Assembly (NCBI RefSeq): GCF_030530635.1 | Contig: NZ_JAUMUL010000001.1 | Span: 108,342-172,341 of the forward strand | Source of the DNA: Actinomyces sp. | GTDB lineage: Bacteria > Actinomycetota > Actinomycetes > Actinomycetales > Actinomycetaceae | DNA length: 64,000 nucleotides | Direction of reading: 5' to 3' | Part shown: piece after piece, positions 26,858-35,489 of the stretch | How the letters are laid out: each line of letters opens with the position of its first letter | How positions within the stretch are numbered: position 1 is the stretch's first letter | Notes under the pieces: model-generated | Databases searched by the model: none | The model's input: only the letters and a program-made list of their open reading frames with translations | What the model was told of the DNA's origin: nothing | Made by a program: the position numbers and the translations under genes

Positions 26858-26906
26858 GTCATCGCAGACTAGCGCCCTGAACCCGTCTGCGGCCCGAAGC
26901 GATGAC
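26858..26906 (+). promoter_or_regulatory. Stem-loop ahead of flippase gene
   Basis: GTCATCGC (26858-26865) pairs with GCGATGAC (26899-26906), and the inner GCAGAC (26864-26869) pairs with GTCTGC (26885-26890), leaving an asymmetric bulge. The structure ends 18 bases before the GTG start, just ahead of the GAGGAG ribosome binding site, so it may affect flippase translation. Confidence 0.35.
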
Positions 26907-26924
26907 ACGTGAGGAGAATCTCCA

Positions 26925-28352
26925 GTGTCCACCGCCTCCCCGACCGGCCGTAACCTGACCCGGGGCCTGCCCTGGGTTCTGGTCGGCAACGTCTTGTACA
27001 TGGCCTCTGCGGCTTTGCTCACGCTGGTGCTGCCCCGCATCATCTCCGTGGCCGACTACGGGCTGTGGCAGCTCTATCAGCTGTACGTCATGTATTTCGG
27101 TTATGTGACTTTCGGCTACACCGACGGCGTCTACCTGCGCTTGGGCGGGCGGCGCTGGGAGGACATGCCCGGCCCGCGCCTGTCGGCCGGACTGGTCCGG
27201 TTGTTCGTCATGGAGCTGGTGGCCTGGGCCGGCCTGGTGGCGTGGGTGTGGGCCTCGGCCGCTGAGCAGCAGCGGGCGCTGATTCTGGTGCTGGCGGGGG
27301 CCGGTGCCCTGTTCTATGTGCCGCGCACGCTGGTGACCGTGGTCCTACAGATTGCTGGCCGGGCGCGCGCCTTCGCCCTGGGCACGGTTGCCGAACGACT
27401 GGTGACCTTCATCGGCGTCGGCGGCGCCCTGCTGGTGGGTGTGCGTGAAGTCATTGTTTTCATCGTCTTCGATGCGGTGGGTAAGGCACTGGGCATGGTG
27501 ATCGCGGTGCTCATCGCCCGCGGCGTGTTCCTGGCCCGCCCCGACCTGAGCTGGCAGGCGGCTAAGGAGTTCTTCGCCGACTGCGGGGCGGGCATGTTCG
27601 TGCTGGTGTCCAATCTGGCGGCCGCCCTGATCACCTTTGTGGTGCGCTGGGCGGTGGAGAACCGCTGGGGCATCGAGATGTTCGCACAGGTGTCCTTGGC
27701 CTTCCAGTTCACCACCATGTTCATGGTGCTGGTGAACTCGGTGTCGATCTCGGTGTACCCGCAGTTGAGCAACCTGGACCGCGCCCACTACGCCGACGCC
27801 TACGCCGCCCTGCGCTCGCGGTTCGTTACGCCGCTGGTGCTGATGCTGGGCCTGTATTTCCCGCTGGCTTGGGCTCTGCGGGCATGGCTGCCCAATTATG
27901 GGCAGGCGATCTTCTTCCTGGCGCTGCTGTTCCCCTTGAGCGTGTACGAGACCAAGAGCCGAGGGCTGTCGGTGGTGTTCTTGAAGGTCATGCGCCGGGA
28001 GCGGATGATGGCGCTGATCAATGTGGCCTGCCTGGGCCTGGCGGTGGTCGGAACCTGGTGGACGGTTTACCGGTTGGGCTCGGCGACGGCGGCGGTGTTC
28101 CTCATAGCCGTGGTCTCGGCGGCCCGCTCGATCGCCTCGGAGATGCTGATAAATCGGTTGGTGCGGGTGCCGATCCTGGTCGATACTCTCACCGAGTTAC
28201 TGGTGTGTGCTGTGTTCCTGGCGGCGGTGGCCGCGGGAGGGCCGCCGTTGGCGCTAGTAGCGGTGTACGCCACCCTGGCTCTGTACGGATACGCGCACCG
28301 GGAAGCCCTGCCGGGAATCGCCCGCCGTAGGCGGGGCCGGCACGCCTACTAG
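26925..28352 (+). CDS. Oligosaccharide flippase (Wzx/MATE-like)
   Basis: A 475-aa integral membrane protein with about twelve hydrophobic segments. It starts with GLPWVLVGNVLYMASAALLTLVLPRIISVADYGLW, typical of the Wzx/PST family. The GTG start has GAGGAG eight bases upstream. It would move undecaprenyl-linked repeat units across the membrane. It is transcribed opposite to the rest of cluster 1 and converges with the polymerase gene, two bases between stops. Confidence 0.82.
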   Translation: MSTASPTGRNLTRGLPWVLVGNVLYMASAALLTLVLPRIISVADYGLWQLYQLYVMYFGYVTFGYTDGVYLRLGGRRWEDMPGPRLSAGLVRLFVMELVAWAGLVAWVWASAAEQQRALILVLAGAGALFYVPRTLVTVVLQIAGRARAFALGTVAERLVTFIGVGGALLVGVREVIVFIVFDAVGKALGMVIAVLIARGVFLARPDLSWQAAKEFFADCGAGMFVLVSNLAAALITFVVRWAVENRWGIEMFAQVSLAFQFTTMFMVLVNSVSISVYPQLSNLDRAHYADAYAALRSRFVTPLVLMLGLYFPLAWALRAWLPNYGQAIFFLALLFPLSVYETKSRGLSVVFLKVMRRERMMALINVACLGLAVVGTWWTVYRLGSATAAVFLIAVVSAARSIASEMLINRLVRVPILVDTLTELLVCAVFLAAVAAGGPPLALVAVYATLALYGYAHREALPGIARRRRGRHAY

Positions 28353-28354
28353 AA

Positions 28355-29923
28355 TCAGGTGGGTGAATGCCTGAGGATCCGCAGGGCCGCGCTTTCTTGC
28401 TGCGGTCGGTTGATCTGCGCCGCCTCGCGCAGGAGTGCGGCCATCACAGACAGCACCGTGACGGCCGCCAGGCCCACCACCACGCTCGGGGTGAGCCAGA
28501 TACTCAAAAAACCAGTGGCGCTGCCGCGCGGAGCCCACAGCAGGGTGGACACGATCATCAGGCGCAGACCGTTGCGCAGCGGCTGCCCCTTGACCAGATG
28601 ACATGTCCAGACGCATATGGCCCCGTATACGGCTCCGCCCGCCAACACGCCCAGGTAGCCGTAGTCGTAGAACATCTCGGCGATGAACGAGGAGCCGGTG
28701 CCGCGCCCGGTCAGATACTGAGGTCCTAGCAGCGTGTAGGCGAATGCGTGCGTGAACGAGCCGCCGTGCAATGCGTGTTCGACCGTGTTGCCGTGGTAGA
28801 CCTGATAGCCCAGCAGCCGGGCCAGGAGCCCGGAGTGCAGGAACTCTCCCGTGTACCAGTCCTTGGGAATGAAGTCGGCGTAGGTGTAGGCGTTGCGGAT
28901 CACTGTTGAACTCACGCCCTGCCCGTACAACAGTTGCAGGATCGGATTGCGGCCGCCGGCGTCGGACGCTACGGCCCCCACACCGCGCGCCGACTCCACC
29001 GCCGCCATCGTGGCGGCGATCAGCGGCACTGCCACAGCGCCGACGATTCGTCCCCTCCGGCCGATACGCCAGGCGCCTGGCGGTTCCTGGCGGGAGCGCA
29101 CAATCCAATAGGCGAGGATGACGACCACACCGCCCACGAAGGTACCGCGCTGTCCGGTCAACAGGCTCAGGGCGAGATAAGCCCCCCAGCCGGTGGCGGC
29201 CGCCACTACCTGTCGGCGAGGAGGGAACAGGCCCAGGTAGATGGTCAGCATCAGCGGCAGCATGATCTCAATGCGCCGCAGCCCGTACATGGAGCCGGAG
29301 GCGTCCTCCAGGTCGGAGAACTCGGTATAATAGGACAGGTAACCGTTTGCCAGCACATAGCGGGCCCGCAGTGTCACCGACACCAGGGACAGGGCCAGTG
29401 TCACCCAGTAGAGGCTGCGCACGATCGATGGGTCGGCCAGGAGGGTGCCGTTGCGGTTCTGGTCGCTCTCCATGTCCTGCGAGGAGACCGGCGCGCGGAG
29501 TCGGCGGGCCCGCACCGTGCTCACGGCAAGCGCGCCGGCAAGGATGCCGACCAGGCTCAGCACCAAGCACAGTTGCAAGTGCTCGGTCTGGCCCGGCGGT
29601 GCCTGGTTGGTCTCATAGCGGAAGAAGTCGACCGTGATCTCCCGCCCGAGCAGCAGCAGGAAGAAGGACATCAGGAAGGCCGCCAGGATGGCGCGTTCGG
29701 CAATGCGGGCGAAGGCGAACAACAGCGTATTGAGCCACAGCAGCAGGACCAGGGTCCAGGGCAACGAGGCCTGCGTGGACAGGGCCAGGGCCACCACCGC
29801 GAGGTTGCACAGAGCGCCGATCAGCCACAGACCGGGACGCCGAACAACTGGGCGACCGGCGTCGGGCTGGTTGCGCTCTACCCCGTCAGCCGCGGCCCCC
29901 GCATCCGCTCGCCCAGGGTTCAT
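28355..29923 (-). CDS. O-antigen/capsule polymerase-like membrane protein (Wzy-type)
   Basis: A 522-aa protein with about eleven membrane segments and a central extracytoplasmic loop (ARYVLANGYLSYYTEFSD), followed by GLRRIEIMLPLMLTIYLG. The pattern fits Wzy/O-antigen polysaccharide polymerases, which lack strong motifs. Its start overlaps the glycosyltransferase stop by four bases. With the adjacent flippase and Wzz it completes a Wzx/Wzy pathway. Confidence 0.7.
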   Translation of the reverse strand: MNPGRADAGAAADGVERNQPDAGRPVVRRPGLWLIGALCNLAVVALALSTQASLPWTLVLLLWLNTLLFAFARIAERAILAAFLMSFFLLLLGREITVDFFRYETNQAPPGQTEHLQLCLVLSLVGILAGALAVSTVRARRLRAPVSSQDMESDQNRNGTLLADPSIVRSLYWVTLALSLVSVTLRARYVLANGYLSYYTEFSDLEDASGSMYGLRRIEIMLPLMLTIYLGLFPPRRQVVAAATGWGAYLALSLLTGQRGTFVGGVVVILAYWIVRSRQEPPGAWRIGRRGRIVGAVAVPLIAATMAAVESARGVGAVASDAGGRNPILQLLYGQGVSSTVIRNAYTYADFIPKDWYTGEFLHSGLLARLLGYQVYHGNTVEHALHGGSFTHAFAYTLLGPQYLTGRGTGSSFIAEMFYDYGYLGVLAGGAVYGAICVWTCHLVKGQPLRNGLRLMIVSTLLWAPRGSATGFLSIWLTPSVVVGLAAVTVLSVMAALLREAAQINRPQQESAALRILRHSPT

Positions 29924-31209
29924 GCCCGCCCTTCCCGCATTGCGGGCCGGGACTGCTGCCGATAGTCAAGCAGCCCCACGAGCTCCGCGGCGAATTCGGT
30001 GTACAGGGCGCGGGCATCGCAGTGGTCCTCCCAGGTGCGCCGGGCGCCGGAGCGCAGTCCGGCGTAGGCGTCCTCGTCCAGGCCTGCGATCTCCTCAATG
30101 GCCGCGCGCACCTGCTCCGGCGTCGGATCGGCCGGCAGCAGGATTCCATTCACGCCGGTTCGCACCAGTTCGCCGGTGCCGCCCACATCGGTGGCGATCA
30201 CCGGAATACCCGTGGAAAGTGCCTCCATGATAGACACCGGTACTCCCTCGGAGGCGGAGACGTTTACCAACAGGTGGCGCGGGGAGTGGACGTACTCCTC
30301 GACCAGGTCGGTGTTGCGCACGAAGCCACGCCAGGTGAGTTCGACATTGTCGCCCAACCGGCGGGCCGCTTGCGCCTCGATCTGTTCGCGCAACTCCCCC
30401 TCCCCGAAATGGTCCCACTGGATGGGCAGGGATGTGTCGGCGAGTGCCTCGACGAGGATATCCAGGCGCTTGACGGGCACGATTGTCGAGCAGGAGACGA
30501 TCCGCAGTCCGCGTGCACGTGGGGCCACCGCGGTGGGAACACCATAATCGGTGGTGCCCAGACGGGCGACCACCGCCCGACCGGCGGCCTGCGGGAGACG
30601 GTCGAGCAGGTAGCGCAGCCCGTGGTCGGCCACCAGGTAGATGCGGTCCAGGTCCGCCACCGTCTGTGCCCGTAGTGGCAGGTACCCGCGGGGGGAATAC
30701 TCCTCATACAGGTCGGCGCGGTGGGCGCGGGCCACGGAGGCGGTGCGACGGAAGCGGCGGCGCAGGCGGGCGGCCATGTAGGGCTGATAGGCGAAGCGGT
30801 AGGAGTAGAAGACTACCTCGTCGTCCGGCGCGGCCCCGGCCTCGTCCAGGAGGCGGCGGATCTGGGCCGCCTCGTGATGGGCGCGGCTGAGGAAGATGAA
30901 CAGGGTCACCAATCGTGATGGGTTCAGTCGTCGCCCGCGGGCCAGGGAGAGTAATTCCCGGTACAGGTTGGGGTCGCCTAGCACCCGGACAGAGCCCAGC
31001 AGGTAGAACAGGCGCGAGCGGAAGGGCACCGGGTGGGCCCTCATGCCATCGGGCAGTGGACGCACGCTGGCGCGCTGGTCGTCTCGCACCGACAAAGACA
31101 TGATGTCAACCTGGTCGAAGCCCTTCAGGTACTCCAACTCGGTGGCCAGGAAGGGTTCCCAATTGCCGTAGGGGAAGGCGTTAGCCAGAATCACAAGGCG
31201 CCTCATCAT
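29920..31209 (-). CDS. Glycosyltransferase (GT4 family, GT-B fold)
   Basis: A 429-aa cytoplasmic glycosyltransferase. The C-terminal nucleotide-sugar domain begins IVSCSTIVPVKRLDILVEAL and carries the retaining GT4 E-x7-E motif in SASEGVPVSIMEALSTGIPVIATDVGG. The N-terminal acceptor domain is less conserved (LVILANAFPYGNWEPFLATELEYL). Tandem ATG codons at 31209 and 31206; the former overlaps the upstream ATP-grasp gene stop. It likely extends the lipid-linked repeat unit of cluster 1. Confidence 0.85.
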   Translation of the reverse strand: MMRRLVILANAFPYGNWEPFLATELEYLKGFDQVDIMSLSVRDDQRASVRPLPDGMRAHPVPFRSRLFYLLGSVRVLGDPNLYRELLSLARGRRLNPSRLVTLFIFLSRAHHEAAQIRRLLDEAGAAPDDEVVFYSYRFAYQPYMAARLRRRFRRTASVARAHRADLYEEYSPRGYLPLRAQTVADLDRIYLVADHGLRYLLDRLPQAAGRAVVARLGTTDYGVPTAVAPRARGLRIVSCSTIVPVKRLDILVEALADTSLPIQWDHFGEGELREQIEAQAARRLGDNVELTWRGFVRNTDLVEEYVHSPRHLLVNVSASEGVPVSIMEALSTGIPVIATDVGGTGELVRTGVNGILLPADPTPEQVRAAIEEIAGLDEDAYAGLRSGARRTWEDHCDARALYTEFAAELVGLLDYRQQSRPAMREGRA

Positions 31210-33695
31210 GACTCCTCAAGGTTGAAGCGGACCTGAGCGGCGATCTGCTGCACGCGTGTGCGGCACTGGTCCAGGTCGGCCCCGCGCACCACCACCTGCC
31301 CGAGGCAGTCATTGGAGGAGGTGAAGCCGTCCAGGCGGTCACCCGGGCCGCGGAACAGGGCCAGATCCACCACCCAGTCGGGCAGGTCGGTGGGAACCAC
31401 CACATCGGCCACAACACCGTGGGCGTCCGGGTCGGTGAGCATCACCGCCAGGGCGGCACCCCGCCAGGGCTCGCGTACCGCCCAGGTATCCGCCACATCC
31501 AGGTCCAGGGCCTCACGCGCCACCAGCTCGTAATAGTCCAGGCCGTGCACGGCACTCATCAGTTCGGGTAGCCCATTGGCCCCTGCTCGAGCGGTCAACT
31601 CGATCACGTAGACCTCCCCGTCGCAGGCCATCAGGTCGATGTTGACGGCACAGTCGTTCAGGCCCAGCGCCCGTACCGCGGCAGCGGTGGCTTCGCGTGC
31701 CTGTGTCTCCAGGGCGGTGTCGTCGGTCGGAACGTGGTGGCCGACGGGTATCGGCAGCCCGCCGTCGGCCAGGTCGTCGCCGTGGACGGTGATGTGCAGG
31801 AGTTCGCCGTCGTGCACCAGCGCCTGTGCACCGAACTCGTGCCCATCCAGGAAGCGCTCGATGATCACCGTGCCGTGCCGGCTGAGGTTGTGGGCCCGGT
31901 GGAGGGCCTCACGGGCCTGATCGGGTGTGGAAACCTTGAATACGCCCGATGAGCCCTGCAGGTCCGCCGCCTTGACCATGGCGGGCAGGCCGACGGCGTC
32001 CAGGGCTTCGTCGAGTTGGTCGGGGGAGGACAGCCGGCGGAACGGGGCGGTGGGCACACCGCATTGTGCAAGCCGGCGCTTCATGGCCGACTTGTCCATG
32101 CACAGCCGGGCAGCGGCGCGGGTAATGCCGCGTAGCCCCAGTTCATCTGCCACCGCTCCCAGGGCCTCCAGGCCCGTGTCCAGGCAACTGGTGGCGACGG
32201 CGTCGACGCCTACTGGGCGTGCCCGCCGGGCCACCTCGTCGGGGTCGAGCAGATTCACATCGATGACCTCGTCCGCCTCGTGCAGACCTGGCGGCGATCC
32301 CGCGGTCAGGGTGGCGACCACAGCGGTGGCGCCCAGGCGCTTGACGGCGCGGATGAGTCCCAGCTGGCCGCGACCGGCACCAATGATCAGGACCCGGCGG
32401 CCCTGGGCCGGCAGGCTACTCGCCTCGGTCGGGGCGGGGCGGTCCACCTCGATGGAGATCAGGTCCCGAGCCCGCTCGCAGGCGGTTACCGCGGTGGCAC
32501 GGTCGGGCCCGGAGGCCACCACGACGCCCAAACGGTCCGTGCTGGAGTGCAGTCGTGAGATCGTCTCACCGGGCTCGGCGAGAGTGATGACGGCGTTGAC
32601 GCCGGGCACGGACCGGGCCCGGTCCAAGCCGTGGAAGGCGCGCAGCACGCCCTGGGGGGCGGTCAGGAAGCGGATGGCGGCGGCCTGTCCCGAGGAGGGG
32701 GGAACCTCAATGCGCTCCCCGCAGGCCTGCCTCAGTACCAGGCTGATGAAGTCAATACCGGTAGAGCCCGGCACCACATGGGAGGAGACGAAGTCGCCGG
32801 CCATGCGGGAGCCGAACTCAATGAGTGCGGGACCGTTCTCGGTGAGCATCATCTCCACGTGGGCGGGACCGAAGTGCATATCCACCGCGGCCAGACATCT
32901 GGCCACCAACGCGTGGGCCGCGGCCAGAGTATCGGTGTCCAGATCAGCGGGCTGGGTGTGCCCGGTCTCGATGAAGTGGGGGCTGCCGGTGGTGTCCTTG
33001 TCCGTGGTGGCCAGGATGTGGTAAACGCCGTCCACGCACAGCACCTCGCAGCTGATCTCCCGCCCTACCAGCAGCTCCTCCACGATGACGGCCGCCTCTT
33101 GAGAGGGGGCCAGGGCGTAGTCCAGTGCCCGGGGCAGATCGGCCTCGGTGTTCACCTGAATCACTCCGCGCGAGCCGGAGGAGTCCAGCGGTTTGACGAT
33201 GCAGGGCAGTCCCACCCGGGCCACCGCCGCCCGCAACTCCTCCAGGTCCGCGGCCAGGGCGAAGCGGGGGTGGGGGACACCTGCGCGGGCGACAGCCTCC
33301 AGCATGAGCGCCTTATCAGTGCAGGCGGCGGCCGTCTCGGGGGATACCGCGGGCAGACCGTGTGCCTGGGCCACGGCGGCGATCGCCCGCACCGGTCGGT
33401 CGGTGCCCACCGAAGTCACACCAGCCAGTTCACGGTCACGGGTCAGGGCCAGCAGGCCCTCGACATCGGTGGTGGACACCGTGGCGAACTCGTCCGCCAG
33501 GGCGGCACCGGGCACGTTCGGGTCGGCGTCGACCACCAGGGTGCGCATGCCCAGGCGACGGGCCGCGCGGATCATGGGCACCTGCAGGGGCGAGCCTCCC
33601 AGGATCAGCACCGGCGGGCGGGACTCATCGGCGGTGGTGCTGCGGCCGGTGTCGGTGTGCGGGATCGTTGCGGAGGCGGCTTCAGGGACGGTCAT
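31206..33695 (-). CDS. Double ATP-grasp ligase (two fused ATP-grasp modules)
   Basis: An 829-aa soluble protein with two complete pre-ATP-grasp/ATP-grasp modules. Module 1: Rossmann-like PVLILGGSPLQ (about 28-38), ATP-contact CIVKPLDSSGSRGV (165-178), metal-binding E281 and E293 in ALIEFGSRMAG. Module 2: RRVLIIGAGRGQLG (433-446), AMVKAADLQGSSGV (572-585), and D687/E699 in NIDLMACDGEVYVIELTARAG. Such ligases make acyl-phosphate intermediates and form amide bonds, as in carbamoyl-phosphate synthase-like duplications or dapdiamide-type amino acid ligases. In this cluster it may attach amino acids to an amino sugar. The substrate is unknown. Confidence 0.85.
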   Translation of the reverse strand: MTVPEAASATIPHTDTGRSTTADESRPPVLILGGSPLQVPMIRAARRLGMRTLVVDADPNVPGAALADEFATVSTTDVEGLLALTRDRELAGVTSVGTDRPVRAIAAVAQAHGLPAVSPETAAACTDKALMLEAVARAGVPHPRFALAADLEELRAAVARVGLPCIVKPLDSSGSRGVIQVNTEADLPRALDYALAPSQEAAVIVEELLVGREISCEVLCVDGVYHILATTDKDTTGSPHFIETGHTQPADLDTDTLAAAHALVARCLAAVDMHFGPAHVEMMLTENGPALIEFGSRMAGDFVSSHVVPGSTGIDFISLVLRQACGERIEVPPSSGQAAAIRFLTAPQGVLRAFHGLDRARSVPGVNAVITLAEPGETISRLHSSTDRLGVVVASGPDRATAVTACERARDLISIEVDRPAPTEASSLPAQGRRVLIIGAGRGQLGLIRAVKRLGATAVVATLTAGSPPGLHEADEVIDVNLLDPDEVARRARPVGVDAVATSCLDTGLEALGAVADELGLRGITRAAARLCMDKSAMKRRLAQCGVPTAPFRRLSSPDQLDEALDAVGLPAMVKAADLQGSSGVFKVSTPDQAREALHRAHNLSRHGTVIIERFLDGHEFGAQALVHDGELLHITVHGDDLADGGLPIPVGHHVPTDDTALETQAREATAAAVRALGLNDCAVNIDLMACDGEVYVIELTARAGANGLPELMSAVHGLDYYELVAREALDLDVADTWAVREPWRGAALAVMLTDPDAHGVVADVVVPTDLPDWVVDLALFRGPGDRLDGFTSSNDCLGQVVVRGADLDQCRTRVQQIAAQVRFNLEES

Positions 33696-33744
33696 GGAAT
33701 CGACTCTCCTATGGTGGCTGAGATTACGGGGCTGTGTGGGGCGC

Positions 33745-34440
33745 TTAGTGGGACGCGGGCGCGGCGGGAGGCTGCGAGGAAGAGGACTCGGCGGGTGCCT
33801 GTCGGGAGGAGGAGTAGACGGACTTGCCCGTCAGCACGGTTTGGATGGTCTTGAATACGATGCGCAGGTCCAGACCGAGGGAGAGGTGATCGACGTAGTA
33901 GCAGTCGGCCGCGTAGCGTTCGGGTAGGGTGGTGGAGTTACGGTAGAAGGCCTGGTTGTAGCCGGTGATACCCGGTCTGACCGTCAGCCTCCGGCGTTCG
34001 TCATCCCCCATACGTTCCAGCGGCTTGGTCGCGAGATTGGGGCGCGGTCCGATCAGACTCATGGTGCCGTTCAAGACGTTCAGGAACTGGGGAACCTCGT
34101 CGATTGAGGTGGCCCGTAGTACGCGGCCCACGCGGGTGACGCGGGTGTCGGAGCGGGAGGCCACGGAGGAGGAGTCGGCATTGCGTATGTCCGGGGCGCC
34201 CACGGACATGGAGCGGAACTTGAAGATCCGGAAGGGGCGGCCGTGACGGCCCCACCGCTCCTGGCGATAGAAGACGGGACCGCCGTCATCAAGCTTGATG
34301 GCGGCGCCGACGCCGACGGTCAGCGCGCCCAGCAGCGGCATGACCGCAAGGGCGGCGGTCACGTCCAGGGCACGCTTGCCGTAGCGGGCGTAGAAGGTCT
34401 GCGGACGCTTCCAGGTGATCAGGGTCGCCTGGTTTGCCAT
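33745..34440 (-). CDS. Phosphoglycosyl transferase (bacterial sugar transferase, PglC-like)
   Basis: A 231-aa monotopic phosphoglycosyl transferase that moves a sugar-1-phosphate from a UDP-sugar to undecaprenyl phosphate. It has a membrane-inserted helix (about residues 26-48), the KFRSM motif, and the catalytic Asp-Glu dyad in TSIDEVPQFLNVLNGTMSLIGPRP. There is no N-terminal polytopic domain, so it is the small PglC type, in agreement with the PglF/PglE-like genes nearby. The Ser/Pro/Ala-rich C-terminal tail is variable. It probably starts synthesis of the cluster-1 glycan. Confidence 0.9.
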   Translation of the reverse strand: MANQATLITWKRPQTFYARYGKRALDVTAALAVMPLLGALTVGVGAAIKLDDGGPVFYRQERWGRHGRPFRIFKFRSMSVGAPDIRNADSSSVASRSDTRVTRVGRVLRATSIDEVPQFLNVLNGTMSLIGPRPNLATKPLERMGDDERRRLTVRPGITGYNQAFYRNSTTLPERYAADCYYVDHLSLGLDLRIVFKTIQTVLTGKSVYSSSRQAPAESSSSQPPAAPASH

Positions 34441-34600
34441 GGGTGTTCCCCTTTCAGTGGCTTCACCGGGGCAGTCGTCAGATAAGGTCGGGACTGCGGA
34501 TCAGATGTTGTCAAGACTGAGTATAGGTAACGGTCAGGAATCGAGTACACCTACAGACTAGCCGCTCGGTGGGGCGCGTGCACGGTGAGCCGATGAGAGA

Positions 34601-35467
34601 TTAAACGCCCAGCTCCCGGTCCCTGGCAATGGTCGCCTCCACTCCCGCGAGAAGGGCGGGTGAGAAACCGGCTCGCTCCAGGGCCACGAGTCCGGCCACG
34701 GTGGTGCCGCCGGGGGAGGAGACGGCGTCGATGAGGTCGGCGGGGGTGCGACCGCGGACGCCAGCGGTCGGAGTGCTGCGCGCGGCAGTCGCGGCGCGGG
34801 CCTTTGCGGTCTGCTCCGCCTCGGCCTGGACGGTCAGTGCCGAGCCAAGCACCGCCTGGGTGACGATCTCGACGGCCTGCGCCTTGGGGATTCCGGCCGC
34901 CACGCCGCCGCGTGCCAGTGCCTCAATGAACTGGAACACGAAGGCGGGGGAGGAGCCGGCCAGGGCGGTGAAGGCGGAGAAGTCCTGCTCGGCCAGCACC
35001 AGGGTGCGGCCCACGCTTCCCAGTAGGGCGCGGGCGGTCTCCAGGTCGGTGTCGGTGGCTGCGGCGCCCGCCACCAGGGCGGTCATGGATTGGCGCACGG
35101 CGGCCGCCATATTCGGCATGGCGCGCACCACGCGGGCGCCCGGGGGCAGCATTTCGGCCAGCTGCTCGGTGGTCAGTCCCGCGGCGATGGAGAGCACCAG
35201 CGGGCGGCTGGAGGCCAGTGCTTCCAGCAACGGTGCAAGTGCCGTCGGCACCACATGCGGCTTGACCGCGAGCACCACCACATCGCTGACCGCCACGAGC
35301 TCGGCAGCCTCTGTCATGTGCCGCGCCCCGGTGGCCCGGGCCAGGCGGGCGGCCGAATCATGAGCGCTGGTCAGCAGCACATCGGTGGTGGGCGTGCCCG
35401 CTGCGATGGTTCCACGCACGATCGCGCCCGCCATATTGCCCGCACCAATGAAGCCGTAGACCGTCAT
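34601..35467 (-). CDS. proC: Pyrroline-5-carboxylate reductase
   Basis: A 288-aa NAD(P)H-dependent enzyme catalysing the last step of proline synthesis. The N-terminal dinucleotide motif is YGFIGAGNMAGAIVRG; the domain joint has RVVRAMPNMAAAVRQSMTAL, and the C-terminal dimerisation domain carries LIDAVSSPGGTTVAGL. The ATG at 35467 (MTVYGFIG) is preferred over an in-frame start ten codons earlier. Divergent from the kinase gene, 22 bases away. Confidence 0.95.
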   Translation of the reverse strand: MTVYGFIGAGNMAGAIVRGTIAAGTPTTDVLLTSAHDSAARLARATGARHMTEAAELVAVSDVVVLAVKPHVVPTALAPLLEALASSRPLVLSIAAGLTTEQLAEMLPPGARVVRAMPNMAAAVRQSMTALVAGAAATDTDLETARALLGSVGRTLVLAEQDFSAFTALAGSSPAFVFQFIEALARGGVAAGIPKAQAVEIVTQAVLGSALTVQAEAEQTAKARAATAARSTPTAGVRGRTPADLIDAVSSPGGTTVAGLVALERAGFSPALLAGVEATIARDRELGV

Positions 35468-35489
35468 GACCCCAGGGTAGCCTCCCACT

